Origin: Treponema sp.
Lineage (GTDB): Bacteria; Spirochaetota; Spirochaetia; Treponematales; Treponemataceae
DNA: 20,068 bases
Assembly: GCA_016297415.1 (NCBI GenBank)
Contig: JAEDGQ010000029.1
Span: 1 to 20,068 of the forward strand
Reading direction: 5' to 3'
The notes beneath the pieces are model-generated. The model was not told the DNA's origin, did not search any database, and was given only the letters and a program-made list of their open reading frames with translations. A program made the position numbers and the translations under genes. Below are positions 5,355 to 13,505 of the stretch, in pieces. How positions within the stretch are numbered: the stretch's first letter is position 1; each line of letters begins with the position of its first letter.

Positions 5355-6989
5355 ATGGCTGAGAAAATCCCTGAAAGCATTGGTAAATATAAAATTATGG
5401 GTCTCGTTGCAAAAGGCGGAATGGGTGCTGTTTATAAGGCTGTTCATCCTTCGTTAAAAAGACTTGTAATTTTAAAAAAACTTACTATCAGAAATAATCC
5501 TACTGTACGAGAACGTTTTAAGCGGGAAGCACAGATTCTGCTTGATATGCAGAGTCCTTATATTGTTCACCTCTTTGATTATTTTATTGAAGGACAGAGT
5601 CATTATATCGTTGAAGAATTTGTTGATGGAATGTCTTTGGCACAGGTTCTTGATAAGCAGGTGGCACTTGGAACTGAAATTGCACTTTTAATTTTCCTTG
5701 ATGCCTGTCTTTCCCTTAAATTCGCACACGCAAGAAGTATTGTTCATAGAGATATTAAACCTGGAAATATTCTGATTTCTAAAAGGGCAGAAGTTAAGCT
5801 TGCTGATTTTGGAATTGCATCTTCTGAAAGTGGTGATGTAATTCCTGTTTCAAAGCAGAAAACTCCAGATGTAACTGCCGTTGACAGCGGTTTGACTCAG
5901 ACTGGTGTTACACTTGGTACACCTGCTTATATGTCTCCTGAACAGATAACTGACAGCCGCAGTGTAGATAAAAGGGCAGACATTTACAGTATGGGAGTCA
6001 TGCTTTATGAAATGCTTACAGGAACAAAACCTTTCCCTTCAAATCTGAATGCTGATACTCTTGATAAAATCAAAAAAGGAAAGTATGTAAATCCCAGAGT
6101 AATTGATAAGTCCATTCCTCCTGTTATCTGCCGAATGATTAAAAAAATGCTGAAGGCAAATCCTGACAGAAGATACCAGAACATTGATTCTGTAATTAAG
6201 ATTGTAAAATCATATTTAAGTCATTATGACACACACGCAATTAGAGTTGCACTTGCACAAACCGTTTTAACAAAACAGCAGTTTCCAATTCCTGAATTTG
6301 AAAGAAAAAATCAGATTGGAAAGAAAATTACTCTCGGCATAATGGGGGCTGCCTGTATTGTTGGGGGAATTTGGTGGACCTGGTCAAAAGGTTACATTCA
6401 TAAAACTCTCCTTAGTCCATGGTATAGTCAGGTAATTTTGAATATGGAAATGCCGTCTACATCTTCTGCAGACAGTGATCTTCCTGTAAGAGCTTTTTTC
6501 TTTGTTGATGATGGAAAAGATATTCCTGAAGTAAATAATTCCAGACGAATTTTTACCCGGGATGCAAATAAAGTTGAAAATAAAAAGAATATGAATCTTT
6601 CTACATATCCTCTTTATTTAAGACCTGGAAAATATCGTGTAAAAATTGCTGTTGGACCTTACGTTATCTGGAGATCTTTGACTGTTGAAAAAGATAATCT
6701 TAATGTTAATGTTACTAATCTGAGAAATCAGAAAAGAAACATAAAAATTATAGCAGGAAGCTATGATAATGAATCAGGAAAATCTTTAACAGGTAATACA
6801 AAGTTCTATATCAGTTATAGAGGCAAATGGGTTTTAATGGATGAAGTTCCTATGGATGAAATCAAAACTGGTTCTGTAATTAAAATCCTTACTAAGTGTG
6901 AAGGGTACAAAGATTCAGTATATTCTCTTATTCTGGACTGGTATCAGGATGAACTTATTTTGAATGCCGGAATGGAGAAAAAACAGTAG
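5355..6989 (+). CDS. Membrane-anchored Ser/Thr protein kinase (PknB-like)
   Basis: The protein has 544 residues from the ATG at 5355, which has AGGAGAA just upstream. An earlier in-frame ATG at 5319 lies inside the phosphatase gene and is unlikely. The kinase domain spans about residues 10-300: glycine loop AKGGMGAVYK (20-28), Lys41 in VILKK, HRDIKPGN (Asp133), DFG (Asp151) and GTPAYMSPEQ after the activation segment. A Thr/Ser-rich insertion between DFG and GTPAY could hold autophosphorylation sites. One transmembrane helix lies near 325-345 and leads to about 200 extracytoplasmic residues without PASTA repeats. The family is very sure. The sensory domain is not recognised. Confidence 0.93.
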   Translation: MAEKIPESIGKYKIMGLVAKGGMGAVYKAVHPSLKRLVILKKLTIRNNPTVRERFKREAQILLDMQSPYIVHLFDYFIEGQSHYIVEEFVDGMSLAQVLDKQVALGTEIALLIFLDACLSLKFAHARSIVHRDIKPGNILISKRAEVKLADFGIASSESGDVIPVSKQKTPDVTAVDSGLTQTGVTLGTPAYMSPEQITDSRSVDKRADIYSMGVMLYEMLTGTKPFPSNLNADTLDKIKKGKYVNPRVIDKSIPPVICRMIKKMLKANPDRRYQNIDSVIKIVKSYLSHYDTHAIRVALAQTVLTKQQFPIPEFERKNQIGKKITLGIMGAACIVGGIWWTWSKGYIHKTLLSPWYSQVILNMEMPSTSSADSDLPVRAFFFVDDGKDIPEVNNSRRIFTRDANKVENKKNMNLSTYPLYLRPGKYRVKIAVGPYVIWRSLTVEKDNLNVNVTNLRNQKRNIKIIAGSYDNESGKSLTGNTKFYISYRGKWVLMDEVPMDEIKTGSVIKILTKCEGYKDSVYSLILDWYQDELILNAGMEKKQ

Positions 6990-7020
6990 TTCAATTGACT
7001 CTTTTTTCAAACTTATTTTA

Positions 7021-7054
7021 TTGCCGATGACACTATTTTTGAGTAAATTATAAT
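7021..7054 (+). promoter_or_regulatory. Putative lon promoter abutting the start codon
   Basis: Two readings are possible. TTGCCG (7021-7026) pairs with TAAATT (7044-7049) at 17 bases. ATGACA (7027-7032) pairs with a perfect TATAAT (7049-7054) at 16 bases. The first would give a transcript starting near the ATG. The second would start inside the gene. No heat-shock element of the CIRCE type is seen. Confidence 0.4.
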
Positions 7055-7055
7055 T

Positions 7056-9737
7056 ATGGCAAAAGATGATAATGACGAAAAAGAAAAAAATGGCTTAGAT
7101 GAAGCTATTGATTCCCTTAAAAATACATTAAACGATATTATTTCAAACGGAAATAAAAATGGAGCTGTTGATGTTGAAATTACAGTCGAAAAAACTCCAG
7201 AAAACACTTCCGAAGATAATGGACCTGTAAAAACTGAAACTATTGCAGAAGTAAAGCCAAAGGAAAAGAAAGCTAAAAAAGAAAGAATTGCTGGTTTTGG
7301 AACTATTATTCCTGTTGAACAGACTTTACCAGCCAAGCTTTTTGTAGTGGGAATAAATGGACATCCTATTTTCCCAGGTATTTTTACACCATTAATGATT
7401 TCTAATCAGGAAGATGTAAAAACAATTGAAAAAGCTTTTGAAACTGACGGTTATATTGGTATTGTTCTTTCAAAAGAAGATATGGAAAATTCCAGCTGCA
7501 GTGATCTTTATACTGTTGGTACTGTGGCAAGAATTATAAAAAAGATTAATCTTCCCGATGGCGGTCTTAATATTTTTGTTTCTACAATCAAAAGATTCCG
7601 CATTTTAAAAGCTCTTTCTGAAAAAAATCCTATTCTCGCCGCTGTAGAATATCTTGATGATGAAGAAAGCGATACATTTGAAGTAAAAGCACTTACCCGC
7701 GCATTAATAAGCGAAATGAAAGAAGTAAGTGATAATAATCCTCTTTTTTCAGAAGAAATGCGCCTTAACATGGTGAATATTGACCATCCTGGAAAAATTG
7801 CAGATTTTGTTGCCTCAATTTTAAATGTTGACAAAAGCGAACAGCAGAAAGTCCTGGAACAGCTTAATGTAAGAGCCAGAATGGAACAGGTTCTTGTATT
7901 CATCAAAAAAGAACAGGAGCTTCTTCGCATTCAGAAAAAAATTCAAAACGAATTAAATGACCGTATTGAAAAAAACCAGCGTGAATATTTCCTTCGGGAA
8001 GAAATGAAATCAATTCAGGATGAACTTGGAATTGGTGCTGATGGAGAAGGAAACGATTACACTAAGTTTAAGGAAAAAATTGAAGCTTTTAAGTTTGAAG
8101 GTGAAATAAAAGAAACTACAGAAAGCGAACTTGAAAAATTTAAGCTCATGGATCCAAGTTCTTCCGAATATTTTGTAAGCAGAAATTATCTTGAACTTAT
8201 ATGTTCTTTACCATGGAAAGAAGAAGTAAAAGAATCACTTGATCTTGCAAAAGCCTATAAAGTGCTGGAAAAAGATCATTATGGCCTTGATGACGTTAAA
8301 AAACGTATTCTTGAATATCTGGCTGTGAGAAAAATGCGTAAAGACAATAAAGGCTCAATTATGATTCTTGTTGGTCCTCCAGGTGTTGGAAAAACTTCTA
8401 TTGGTCATTCTATTGCCGATGCTATGGATAAACCGTTCTACAGATTTAGTGTGGGCGGTATGCGTGATGAAGCCGAAATCAAAGGTCATCGCCGTACATA
8501 TATTGGTGCTATGCCGGGAAAAATCATTCAGGGATTAAAAATCACAAAGACTAAGTCTCCTGTTTTTATGATTGATGAAGTAGATAAAATGGGACAGAGC
8601 CAGCAGGGAGATCCTGCAAGTGCTTTACTTGAAGTTCTTGATCCTGAACAGAATATTACTTACAGAGATAATTATCTGGATCTGCCTTTTGATTTAAGCG
8701 ATGTATTCTTTATTCTTACAGCAAATACTCTGGATTCTATTCCTGAACCACTTCTTGATCGTGCTGAAATCATTCAGCTTTCAGGATACATTGATCAGGA
8801 AAAACTGGAAATTGCAAGAAAATATCTTGTTCCAAAAAATCTGAAAAAGAATGGACTTGAAAAAAATCAGGTTAAATATACTAAAGCTGCTTTAAGCCGC
8901 ATTGCTGAAGAATATGCCCGTGAAGCAGGTGTAAGAAACTACGAAAAGTGTATTGATAAAATTCATCGTAAGATTATTACAGAACAGCTTGCTGGTATTC
9001 CTGCAGATATAAAAAAGCTTAGCAGTGTAAAGTCAATCGAAGATGGACATGTAGACGAATTAAAAACTAAAAATTTCACTATTGATGCCGGGGACCTTGA
9101 TAAGTATCTTGGTAAACCTGTTTTTGATGAAAGCGAAATTAAAAAAGCCAGTGTGCCTGGAACATGTATTGGACTTGCCTGGACAAGTATGGGTGGAGAT
9201 ACGCTTTTGATTGAAACACTTACATTCCATGATAGTAAAGGTGGACTTGTACTCACAGGTCAGATGGGTGATGTAATGAAAGAATCTTCACAGATTGCCT
9301 TTAACTGGGTTAAGCGTTATGCCATTGAACATAAAATTGTTTCTTCTGAGTGGTTTGATAAAAATGTAATTCATCTTCACATTCCTGAAGGAGCAACTCC
9401 AAAAGATGGTCCTAGTGCAGGTATTACAATGGCAACAACTTTTATGTCGCTGCTGACTGGAAGACTTGTAAAACCAAACGTTGCTATGACAGGAGAACTT
9501 GATCTTACAGGAGCCGTAATGCCAATCGGTGGTTTGCGGGAAAAAACTGTTGCAGCCCGAAGAAATGGAATAAAAACAATTTTTATTCCTAAGGCAAACG
9601 AACGGGATCTGGAAGAAATTCCTGATATAGTAAAAAGCGGCATAACATTTATTCCTGTAAAAAATGCAATGGAAGTTATGACACAAGTTTTTCAAAGCAG
9701 AAAAATGAAAAAAGGTGAAACCGATTACGGCTTTTAA
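7056..9737 (+). CDS. lon: ATP-dependent protease Lon
   Basis: This 893-residue hexameric cytoplasmic AAA+ protease degrades misfolded and regulatory proteins. An N-terminal substrate-binding domain begins near residue 93 (KLFVVGINGHPIFPG). The AAA+ module has Walker A GPPGVGKT (440-447) and Walker B FMIDEVDK (Asp507-Glu508). The C-terminal protease domain has Ser787 in KDGPSAG and Lys830 in LREKT, 43 residues apart as in E. coli Lon. An extra, highly charged low-complexity extension of about 90 residues precedes the N-domain, making it longer than the ~780-residue standard. An in-frame stop at 7044-7046 fixes the ATG at 7056 as the start, and there is no Shine-Dalgarno. A terminator follows at 9754. 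Confidence 0.97.
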   Translation: MAKDDNDEKEKNGLDEAIDSLKNTLNDIISNGNKNGAVDVEITVEKTPENTSEDNGPVKTETIAEVKPKEKKAKKERIAGFGTIIPVEQTLPAKLFVVGINGHPIFPGIFTPLMISNQEDVKTIEKAFETDGYIGIVLSKEDMENSSCSDLYTVGTVARIIKKINLPDGGLNIFVSTIKRFRILKALSEKNPILAAVEYLDDEESDTFEVKALTRALISEMKEVSDNNPLFSEEMRLNMVNIDHPGKIADFVASILNVDKSEQQKVLEQLNVRARMEQVLVFIKKEQELLRIQKKIQNELNDRIEKNQREYFLREEMKSIQDELGIGADGEGNDYTKFKEKIEAFKFEGEIKETTESELEKFKLMDPSSSEYFVSRNYLELICSLPWKEEVKESLDLAKAYKVLEKDHYGLDDVKKRILEYLAVRKMRKDNKGSIMILVGPPGVGKTSIGHSIADAMDKPFYRFSVGGMRDEAEIKGHRRTYIGAMPGKIIQGLKITKTKSPVFMIDEVDKMGQSQQGDPASALLEVLDPEQNITYRDNYLDLPFDLSDVFFILTANTLDSIPEPLLDRAEIIQLSGYIDQEKLEIARKYLVPKNLKKNGLEKNQVKYTKAALSRIAEEYAREAGVRNYEKCIDKIHRKIITEQLAGIPADIKKLSSVKSIEDGHVDELKTKNFTIDAGDLDKYLGKPVFDESEIKKASVPGTCIGLAWTSMGGDTLLIETLTFHDSKGGLVLTGQMGDVMKESSQIAFNWVKRYAIEHKIVSSEWFDKNVIHLHIPEGATPKDGPSAGITMATTFMSLLTGRLVKPNVAMTGELDLTGAVMPIGGLREKTVAARRNGIKTIFIPKANERDLEEIPDIVKSGITFIPVKNAMEVMTQVFQSRKMKKGETDYGF

Positions 9738-9753
9738 TTAAACTTCTTTCAGG

Positions 9754-9781
9754 GCGCTCTGTTACAAGGGCGCTTTTTTTT
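9754..9781 (+). terminator. Intrinsic terminator of lon
   Basis: A 7-bp stem (9754-9760 with 9767-9773, one G-T pair) has a 6-base loop and is followed by eight T. It lies 16 bases after the lon stop codon. Confidence 0.88.
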
Positions 9782-9816
9782 GTATATTAAAAGTAAATTA
9801 TTTTATTGAGGGAAAT

Positions 9817-11061
9817 ATGTTTCCAAGAGTTTTTCTAAAAAATAGAGAAGAAATTGAAGTTGCCCAGGGGTTTCCATGGGTTTTTGATAATGAAATTGAT
9901 CATGTAAAATTTGAAGAAAAAAGTGGTGTAAAACAGACATCACTTGAAGATTGTTCAGTAAAAGACGGTGAGGTTGTTGAAGTCTTTGCCAATGCCGGTG
10001 GTTTTTTAGGAACTGGTGTAATTAACAGAAAATCAAAAATTACAGTCAGAATGATTGGAAAAGACCATGCAGATCAGATTATGGCTGATCCACAGGCTTA
10101 TTATACAAAGAAAATTCAGGATGCCTATAATCTTAGAAAAATGTATTACGACATGAAAGATTCCTATAGACTTGTTTATGGTGAAGCAGATCTTATTCCT
10201 GGACTCATTGTTGAAAGATATTGTGATACAAAGAAAAATATTTATCTTGTCGTTCAGTTTCTTTCATTAAGCTGCGAAGTTTTCAAAAAAGAAATCCTTG
10301 AAGCTCTTAAAAAAATTATTCGTCCTTATGGTATTTACGAAAGAGATGATGCCGGTGTAAGAGAAAAAGAAGGACTTGCAGAAAAGGTCTGCTGGATTGG
10401 TGAAGAAAGAGAAGATGTTATTACAATCCGTGAAAATGATGTTCTTCTTTCTGTTGATATTGCTCATGGTCAGAAAACAGGTTACTTCCTTGATCAGAAG
10501 TTTAATCGCAAGGCTGTGGGAAAACTGGCAGAAGGAAAACGTGTTCTGGATACTTTCACACACACAGGTGCTTTCGGATTGAACTGTTTTAAGGGCGGGG
10601 CAAAAGAAGTAATTTCAGTTGATTTGAGTCAGGAAGCCGTTGATATGGTTAATAAGAACATCGTCCTCAATAAAGCTGAAAACAAAATGAAAGCTGTATG
10701 TGCCGATGTTTTTGATGTATTAAAAGACTATGAAGCCAAAGGCGAAAAGTTTGATCTTATTATTCTTGACCCTCCTGCATTTACAAAAAATGCAAAGAAT
10801 ATTCAAAAGGCTTATGGCGGATACAAAGAAATCAATCTTCGCGCCATGAGACTTCTTTCTGAAAATGGAATTCTTGTAACTTGTTCCTGTTCATACTTCT
10901 TCGATTCGGAACATTTTTACGGAATGATTATGAAAGCTGCTGAAGACAGCAAGAAGCGTGTACAGATTCTTGCAAAATATGGTGCAGGACCAGATCATCC
11001 TGTACTTGCAGGATATCCAAAGTCAGAATACTTAAAATGCGCCGTATGTCGTGTTCTCTAG
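9817..11061 (+). CDS. RlmI-like class I rRNA methyltransferase with PUA domain
   Basis: This 414-residue protein is of the RlmI/YwbD type, in which an N-terminal PUA RNA-binding domain precedes a Rossmann SAM-dependent methyltransferase. E. coli RlmI makes m5C1962 in 23S rRNA. The PUA part covers about residues 1-80 (FPWVFDNEI, VEVFANAGGFLGTGV). The SAM site is VLDTFTHTGAFG (near 242). DPPAF lies near 318 and the cysteine motif CSCSYFF near 354. The start at 9817 has GAGGGA 3 bases upstream. miaA follows after 9 bases in the same operon, so both genes act on RNA modification. The exact target nucleotide is inferred from the family. Confidence 0.85.
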   Translation: MFPRVFLKNREEIEVAQGFPWVFDNEIDHVKFEEKSGVKQTSLEDCSVKDGEVVEVFANAGGFLGTGVINRKSKITVRMIGKDHADQIMADPQAYYTKKIQDAYNLRKMYYDMKDSYRLVYGEADLIPGLIVERYCDTKKNIYLVVQFLSLSCEVFKKEILEALKKIIRPYGIYERDDAGVREKEGLAEKVCWIGEEREDVITIRENDVLLSVDIAHGQKTGYFLDQKFNRKAVGKLAEGKRVLDTFTHTGAFGLNCFKGGAKEVISVDLSQEAVDMVNKNIVLNKAENKMKAVCADVFDVLKDYEAKGEKFDLIILDPPAFTKNAKNIQKAYGGYKEINLRAMRLLSENGILVTCSCSYFFDSEHFYGMIMKAAEDSKKRVQILAKYGAGPDHPVLAGYPKSEYLKCAVCRVL

Positions 11062-11070
11062 GAGCAGACT

Positions 11071-12087
11071 TTGCCATATAACTGTATTTTTGTGCTTGGA
11101 CCTACGGCTGTGGGAAAAACAGCAATTGGAGTAAGGCTTGCCGCCGCATTAAATGGAGAAGTTCTCAGTGCAGACAGCAGACAGGTTTATAAAGGTCTTG
11201 ATATTGGTTCTGGTAAAGATCTTTCTGATTTTGCAATGAAAGAGGAACTAGCCCTTTCTATAAATCCATGGCTGAAAGACAAAATTACAAACGGTGTTTA
11301 CAACGTTCCTTATCATATTATTGATGTTACAGATTTAACACATGAATACAGTCTTTTTGATTTTGTGGAAGATTTTTATAAATCTGTAAAAGACTGCTTT
11401 TCTCGTGGCGTTTTGCCTGTTTGCGTTGGTGGTACAGGAATGTATCTTGATTCAATTCTTCGGAATTATGACATGATTCCTTTTGAAGAAAATGAAGAAG
11501 ACAAAAAGGCCCTGGAAAAGCTTTCCTATGATGAATTAAAACAGATTCTCATTACTGAAAAAGAAAAACTTCATAATACAAGTGAATTTGGTGATAAAGA
11601 AAGAATAATTAAAGCAATCCTTATTAACCGGTTCAACAATTCTAAAAAATATGAGGAATTAAAAACTGAAATTCTAAAAAACAGACCTGAAATAAAGCCA
11701 CTGGTTATAGGAACTACTCTTGAAAGATCTCTTGTAAGACAGAGAATTGCGAAAAGACTTAAGGATCGTCTTGATGAAGGATTAATAGAAGAAGTCCAGA
11801 ATTTAAAAGACAATGGCTTTGATGGAAAAGGCGGTTGTGAATGGAGTCGTCTTGAATCTCTTGGTCTGGAATACAGATTTGTAAGTGAATATCTTCAGGG
11901 AAAGATAAAAACTAAGGAAGAACTTTTTGAACTTCTTAATTTGGCAATCGGGCAGTTTGCAAAAAGACAGGAAACCTGGTTTCGTGGAATGGAAAAGAAG
12001 GGCGTTAAAATAAACTGGCTGCCTGAAGATATGTCTGTAGACACCAGATTCAAGGCAGCCTTAGAATTAGCTGAGAAGCAGAAATAA
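11071..12087 (+). CDS. miaA: tRNA dimethylallyltransferase MiaA
   Basis: This enzyme transfers the dimethylallyl group to A37 of tRNAs reading codons that start with U. The protein has 338 residues, with P-loop GPTAVGKT (10-17), SADSRQVYKGLDIGSG (33-48), PYHIIDV, VGGTGMYLDSIL and a C-terminal LAIGQFAKRQETWFRG. About 20-25 extra residues sit between the DIGSGK and PYHIIDV motifs compared with E. coli MiaA, making the protein somewhat long. The start is TTG at 11071 with AGGAG 6 bases upstream, overlapping the stop of the preceding methyltransferase. It converges on the small minus-strand gene with a 13-base gap. Confidence 0.95.
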   Translation: MPYNCIFVLGPTAVGKTAIGVRLAAALNGEVLSADSRQVYKGLDIGSGKDLSDFAMKEELALSINPWLKDKITNGVYNVPYHIIDVTDLTHEYSLFDFVEDFYKSVKDCFSRGVLPVCVGGTGMYLDSILRNYDMIPFEENEEDKKALEKLSYDELKQILITEKEKLHNTSEFGDKERIIKAILINRFNNSKKYEELKTEILKNRPEIKPLVIGTTLERSLVRQRIAKRLKDRLDEGLIEEVQNLKDNGFDGKGGCEWSRLESLGLEYRFVSEYLQGKIKTKEELFELLNLAIGQFAKRQETWFRGMEKKGVKINWLPEDMSVDTRFKAALELAEKQK

Positions 12088-12100
12088 TTTCGAATGAATA

Positions 12101-12316
12101 TTAAGCTGTTACAGCTTCAACTGAAGCAGCTACTTTTGTAATATAGCCAGTACGGATGCAAGAATCAAAAAGTGCCTTGCTGATGTAATCTGTTGTAACA
12201 TCTTCATATCCGTCTGCATCACGAACGATACGAACTACATAACCATCATCCATTTCGCGAACAACTGTCATGTAATCTGTCTGTTTTCCAAAACTTTTAA
12301 GTGTATATGTACCCAT
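12101..12316 (-). CDS. Small protein of unknown function (71 residues)
   Basis: I do not recognise this family. The ATG at 12316 has a very strong Shine-Dalgarno (AGGAGGG, 8 bases upstream), the best in the window, suggesting efficient translation. The protein is soluble, mixed alpha/beta in appearance, with acidic stretches (REMDDGYVVRIVRDADGYED) and an alanine/valine-rich tail. There is no signal peptide or membrane helix. It is transcribed divergently from the TatD-like gene across 108 bases. A short GCGT/ACGC dyad lies next to the Shine-Dalgarno and could influence translation. Confidence 0.75.
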   Translation of the reverse strand: MGTYTLKSFGKQTDYMTVVREMDDGYVVRIVRDADGYEDVTTDYISKALFDSCIRTGYITKVAASVEAVTA

Positions 12317-12377
12317 TTTTTTTACCCTCCTGCGTCTTTAACGCAAAATTAAATATGTCGTACATTTATATTTTCGG

Positions 12378-12383
12378 TATAAT
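12378..12383 (+). promoter_or_regulatory. Possible -10 box for the TatD-like gene
   Basis: A perfect TATAAT lies 41 bases before the ATG at 12425. No convincing -35 is seen at the usual spacing. It lies in the shared 12317-12424 region, which also serves the divergent small gene. Confidence 0.35.
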
Positions 12384-12424
12384 AAAAACAACATTAAGCA
12401 TTTTTTTAATTTTTTTTAGTTTAT

Positions 12425-13180
12425 ATGATTTTAGATTCTCACATTCATTCAGGACAATGTAAAAGTTTTCAAATAACTCAGACTAAAGACTATTATTGTT
12501 TAAGTTGTGCTTCGTCTGAAGAAGAGTTTATCCAGCAGAAAAAAAATGAATCTGACTTTCGTAAAAGATATGACAGAAAAACCATTTTCTGCGGATTCGG
12601 TGTACATCCCTGGTATTTGAGTAATAAAAATCTTGAGTTGCTGGAAGAAAAATTAAAAAGTAATTCAATTGATTTTATTGGAGAAACAGGACTTGATTAT
12701 TTTTCACCGGAATTAAGAAACACTGCTGAAAATCAACGGGAGTTTTTTGAAAAACAAATAAAACTTGCACTTGAGTATGACAAAGTTCTTCTGGTTCACG
12801 GGCGAAAATGTATTGAAGACTTTTTTCGGTTAAAAGATTTATTAAAAAAGCTTAGGGCTGTTGTTTTTCATGGATGGAGCGGAACTTATATTGAAGCTGA
12901 AAAAATGCTTTCTGAAGGAAATAACTTTTTTTTCAGTTTTGGAAAAGAATTGATTAAAGGCAGAAAAAAATCTGTTGAATGTGCAGAAAGACTGCCTTCC
13001 GGGGTTATTTTAATGGAAACTGATGCGCCTTTTATGAATTTAAAAGGTGAAGATGCTACAGAACCTGAACAGATTATTTCTGTGTATAAAGAAGTATGCA
13101 GGTTAAAAAAAATCAGTTTCGATCCGGATTTGAATTGTTTTGCCGAATCCAAACTGATTGATTTGCTTATTAAGAATTAA
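12425..13180 (+). CDS. TatD-family metal-dependent hydrolase
   Basis: This 251-residue amidohydrolase-fold protein of the TatD family has members acting as metal-dependent 3'-5' DNases. Motifs seen are DSHIH (His6, His8), GFGVHPW, FIGETGLDY (metal Glu), LVHGRK, VFHGWSG and METDAPFM (catalytic Asp). The C-terminal part after the DAPFM motif is slightly shorter than in E. coli TatD, and the usual FHCFSG motif is FHGWSG. There is no clear Shine-Dalgarno before the ATG. Its last 11 bases overlap the 3' end of the convergent Hpt gene. The family is secure, the substrate is not. Confidence 0.85.
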   Translation: MILDSHIHSGQCKSFQITQTKDYYCLSCASSEEEFIQQKKNESDFRKRYDRKTIFCGFGVHPWYLSNKNLELLEEKLKSNSIDFIGETGLDYFSPELRNTAENQREFFEKQIKLALEYDKVLLVHGRKCIEDFFRLKDLLKKLRAVVFHGWSGTYIEAEKMLSEGNNFFFSFGKELIKGRKKSVECAERLPSGVILMETDAPFMNLKGEDATEPEQIISVYKEVCRLKKISFDPDLNCFAESKLIDLLIKN

Positions 13181-13505
13181 GATTTTTTATAAGAGCTGAT
13201 ACTTCCATATAGTCATTGTAAAAAATCTCAGTCAGTTCCCATGGGTTTCCCTGGGATTTTTTTCTTAAAACATCTTCCAGCGCCTGTCCGCTTAAGGCCA
13301 GTTTTTCCATTGCAAGCTGACGGCCTGCACCTTTTACTCTGTGTGTATAGCTTGCTGCCTCTTCCAGCTTTTTGTCTGTTATAAGTTTTAAAAGGTGATC
13401 TTTGGAAAACTCTGTTTCAAGAAATGTCTGAAGAAGGATTTCAAGAAGTTCTGTATCATTATCCAGAAATTCGAGAGCTTTTTTTCTGTTGAAAATTTCA
13501 GCCAT
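13170..13505 (-). CDS. Histidine phosphotransfer (Hpt) domain protein
   Basis: This 111-residue single-domain protein is predicted to be a helical bundle. Phosphoacceptor His55 lies in the Hpt signature THRVKGAGRQL, followed by the expected amphipathic helix (LALSGQALEDVL). Hpt proteins relay phosphate between response-regulator receiver domains and output regulators. No kinase or receiver is nearby, so it must partner with proteins encoded elsewhere. Its ATG at 13505 overlaps the end of the fumarase gene by 8 bases, and a GAGGA Shine-Dalgarno lies within the fumarase codons. The two are almost certainly cotranscribed and translationally coupled. Its 3' end overlaps the convergent TatD-like gene. 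Confidence 0.85.
   Translation of the reverse strand: MAEIFNRKKALEFLDNDTELLEILLQTFLETEFSKDHLLKLITDKKLEEAASYTHRVKGAGRQLAMEKLALSGQALEDVLRKKSQGNPWELTEIFYNDYMEVSALIKNLNS

Noticed and set aside
7013..7055. CIRCE-type heat-shock operator upstream of lon
   Set aside because: No long spaced inverted repeat of that kind is present, only AT-rich promoter-like sequence.
9288..9695. Long minus-strand frames inside lon and similar shadows in secA and fumarase
   Set aside because: They lie fully inside unmistakable conserved genes and show no independent features.
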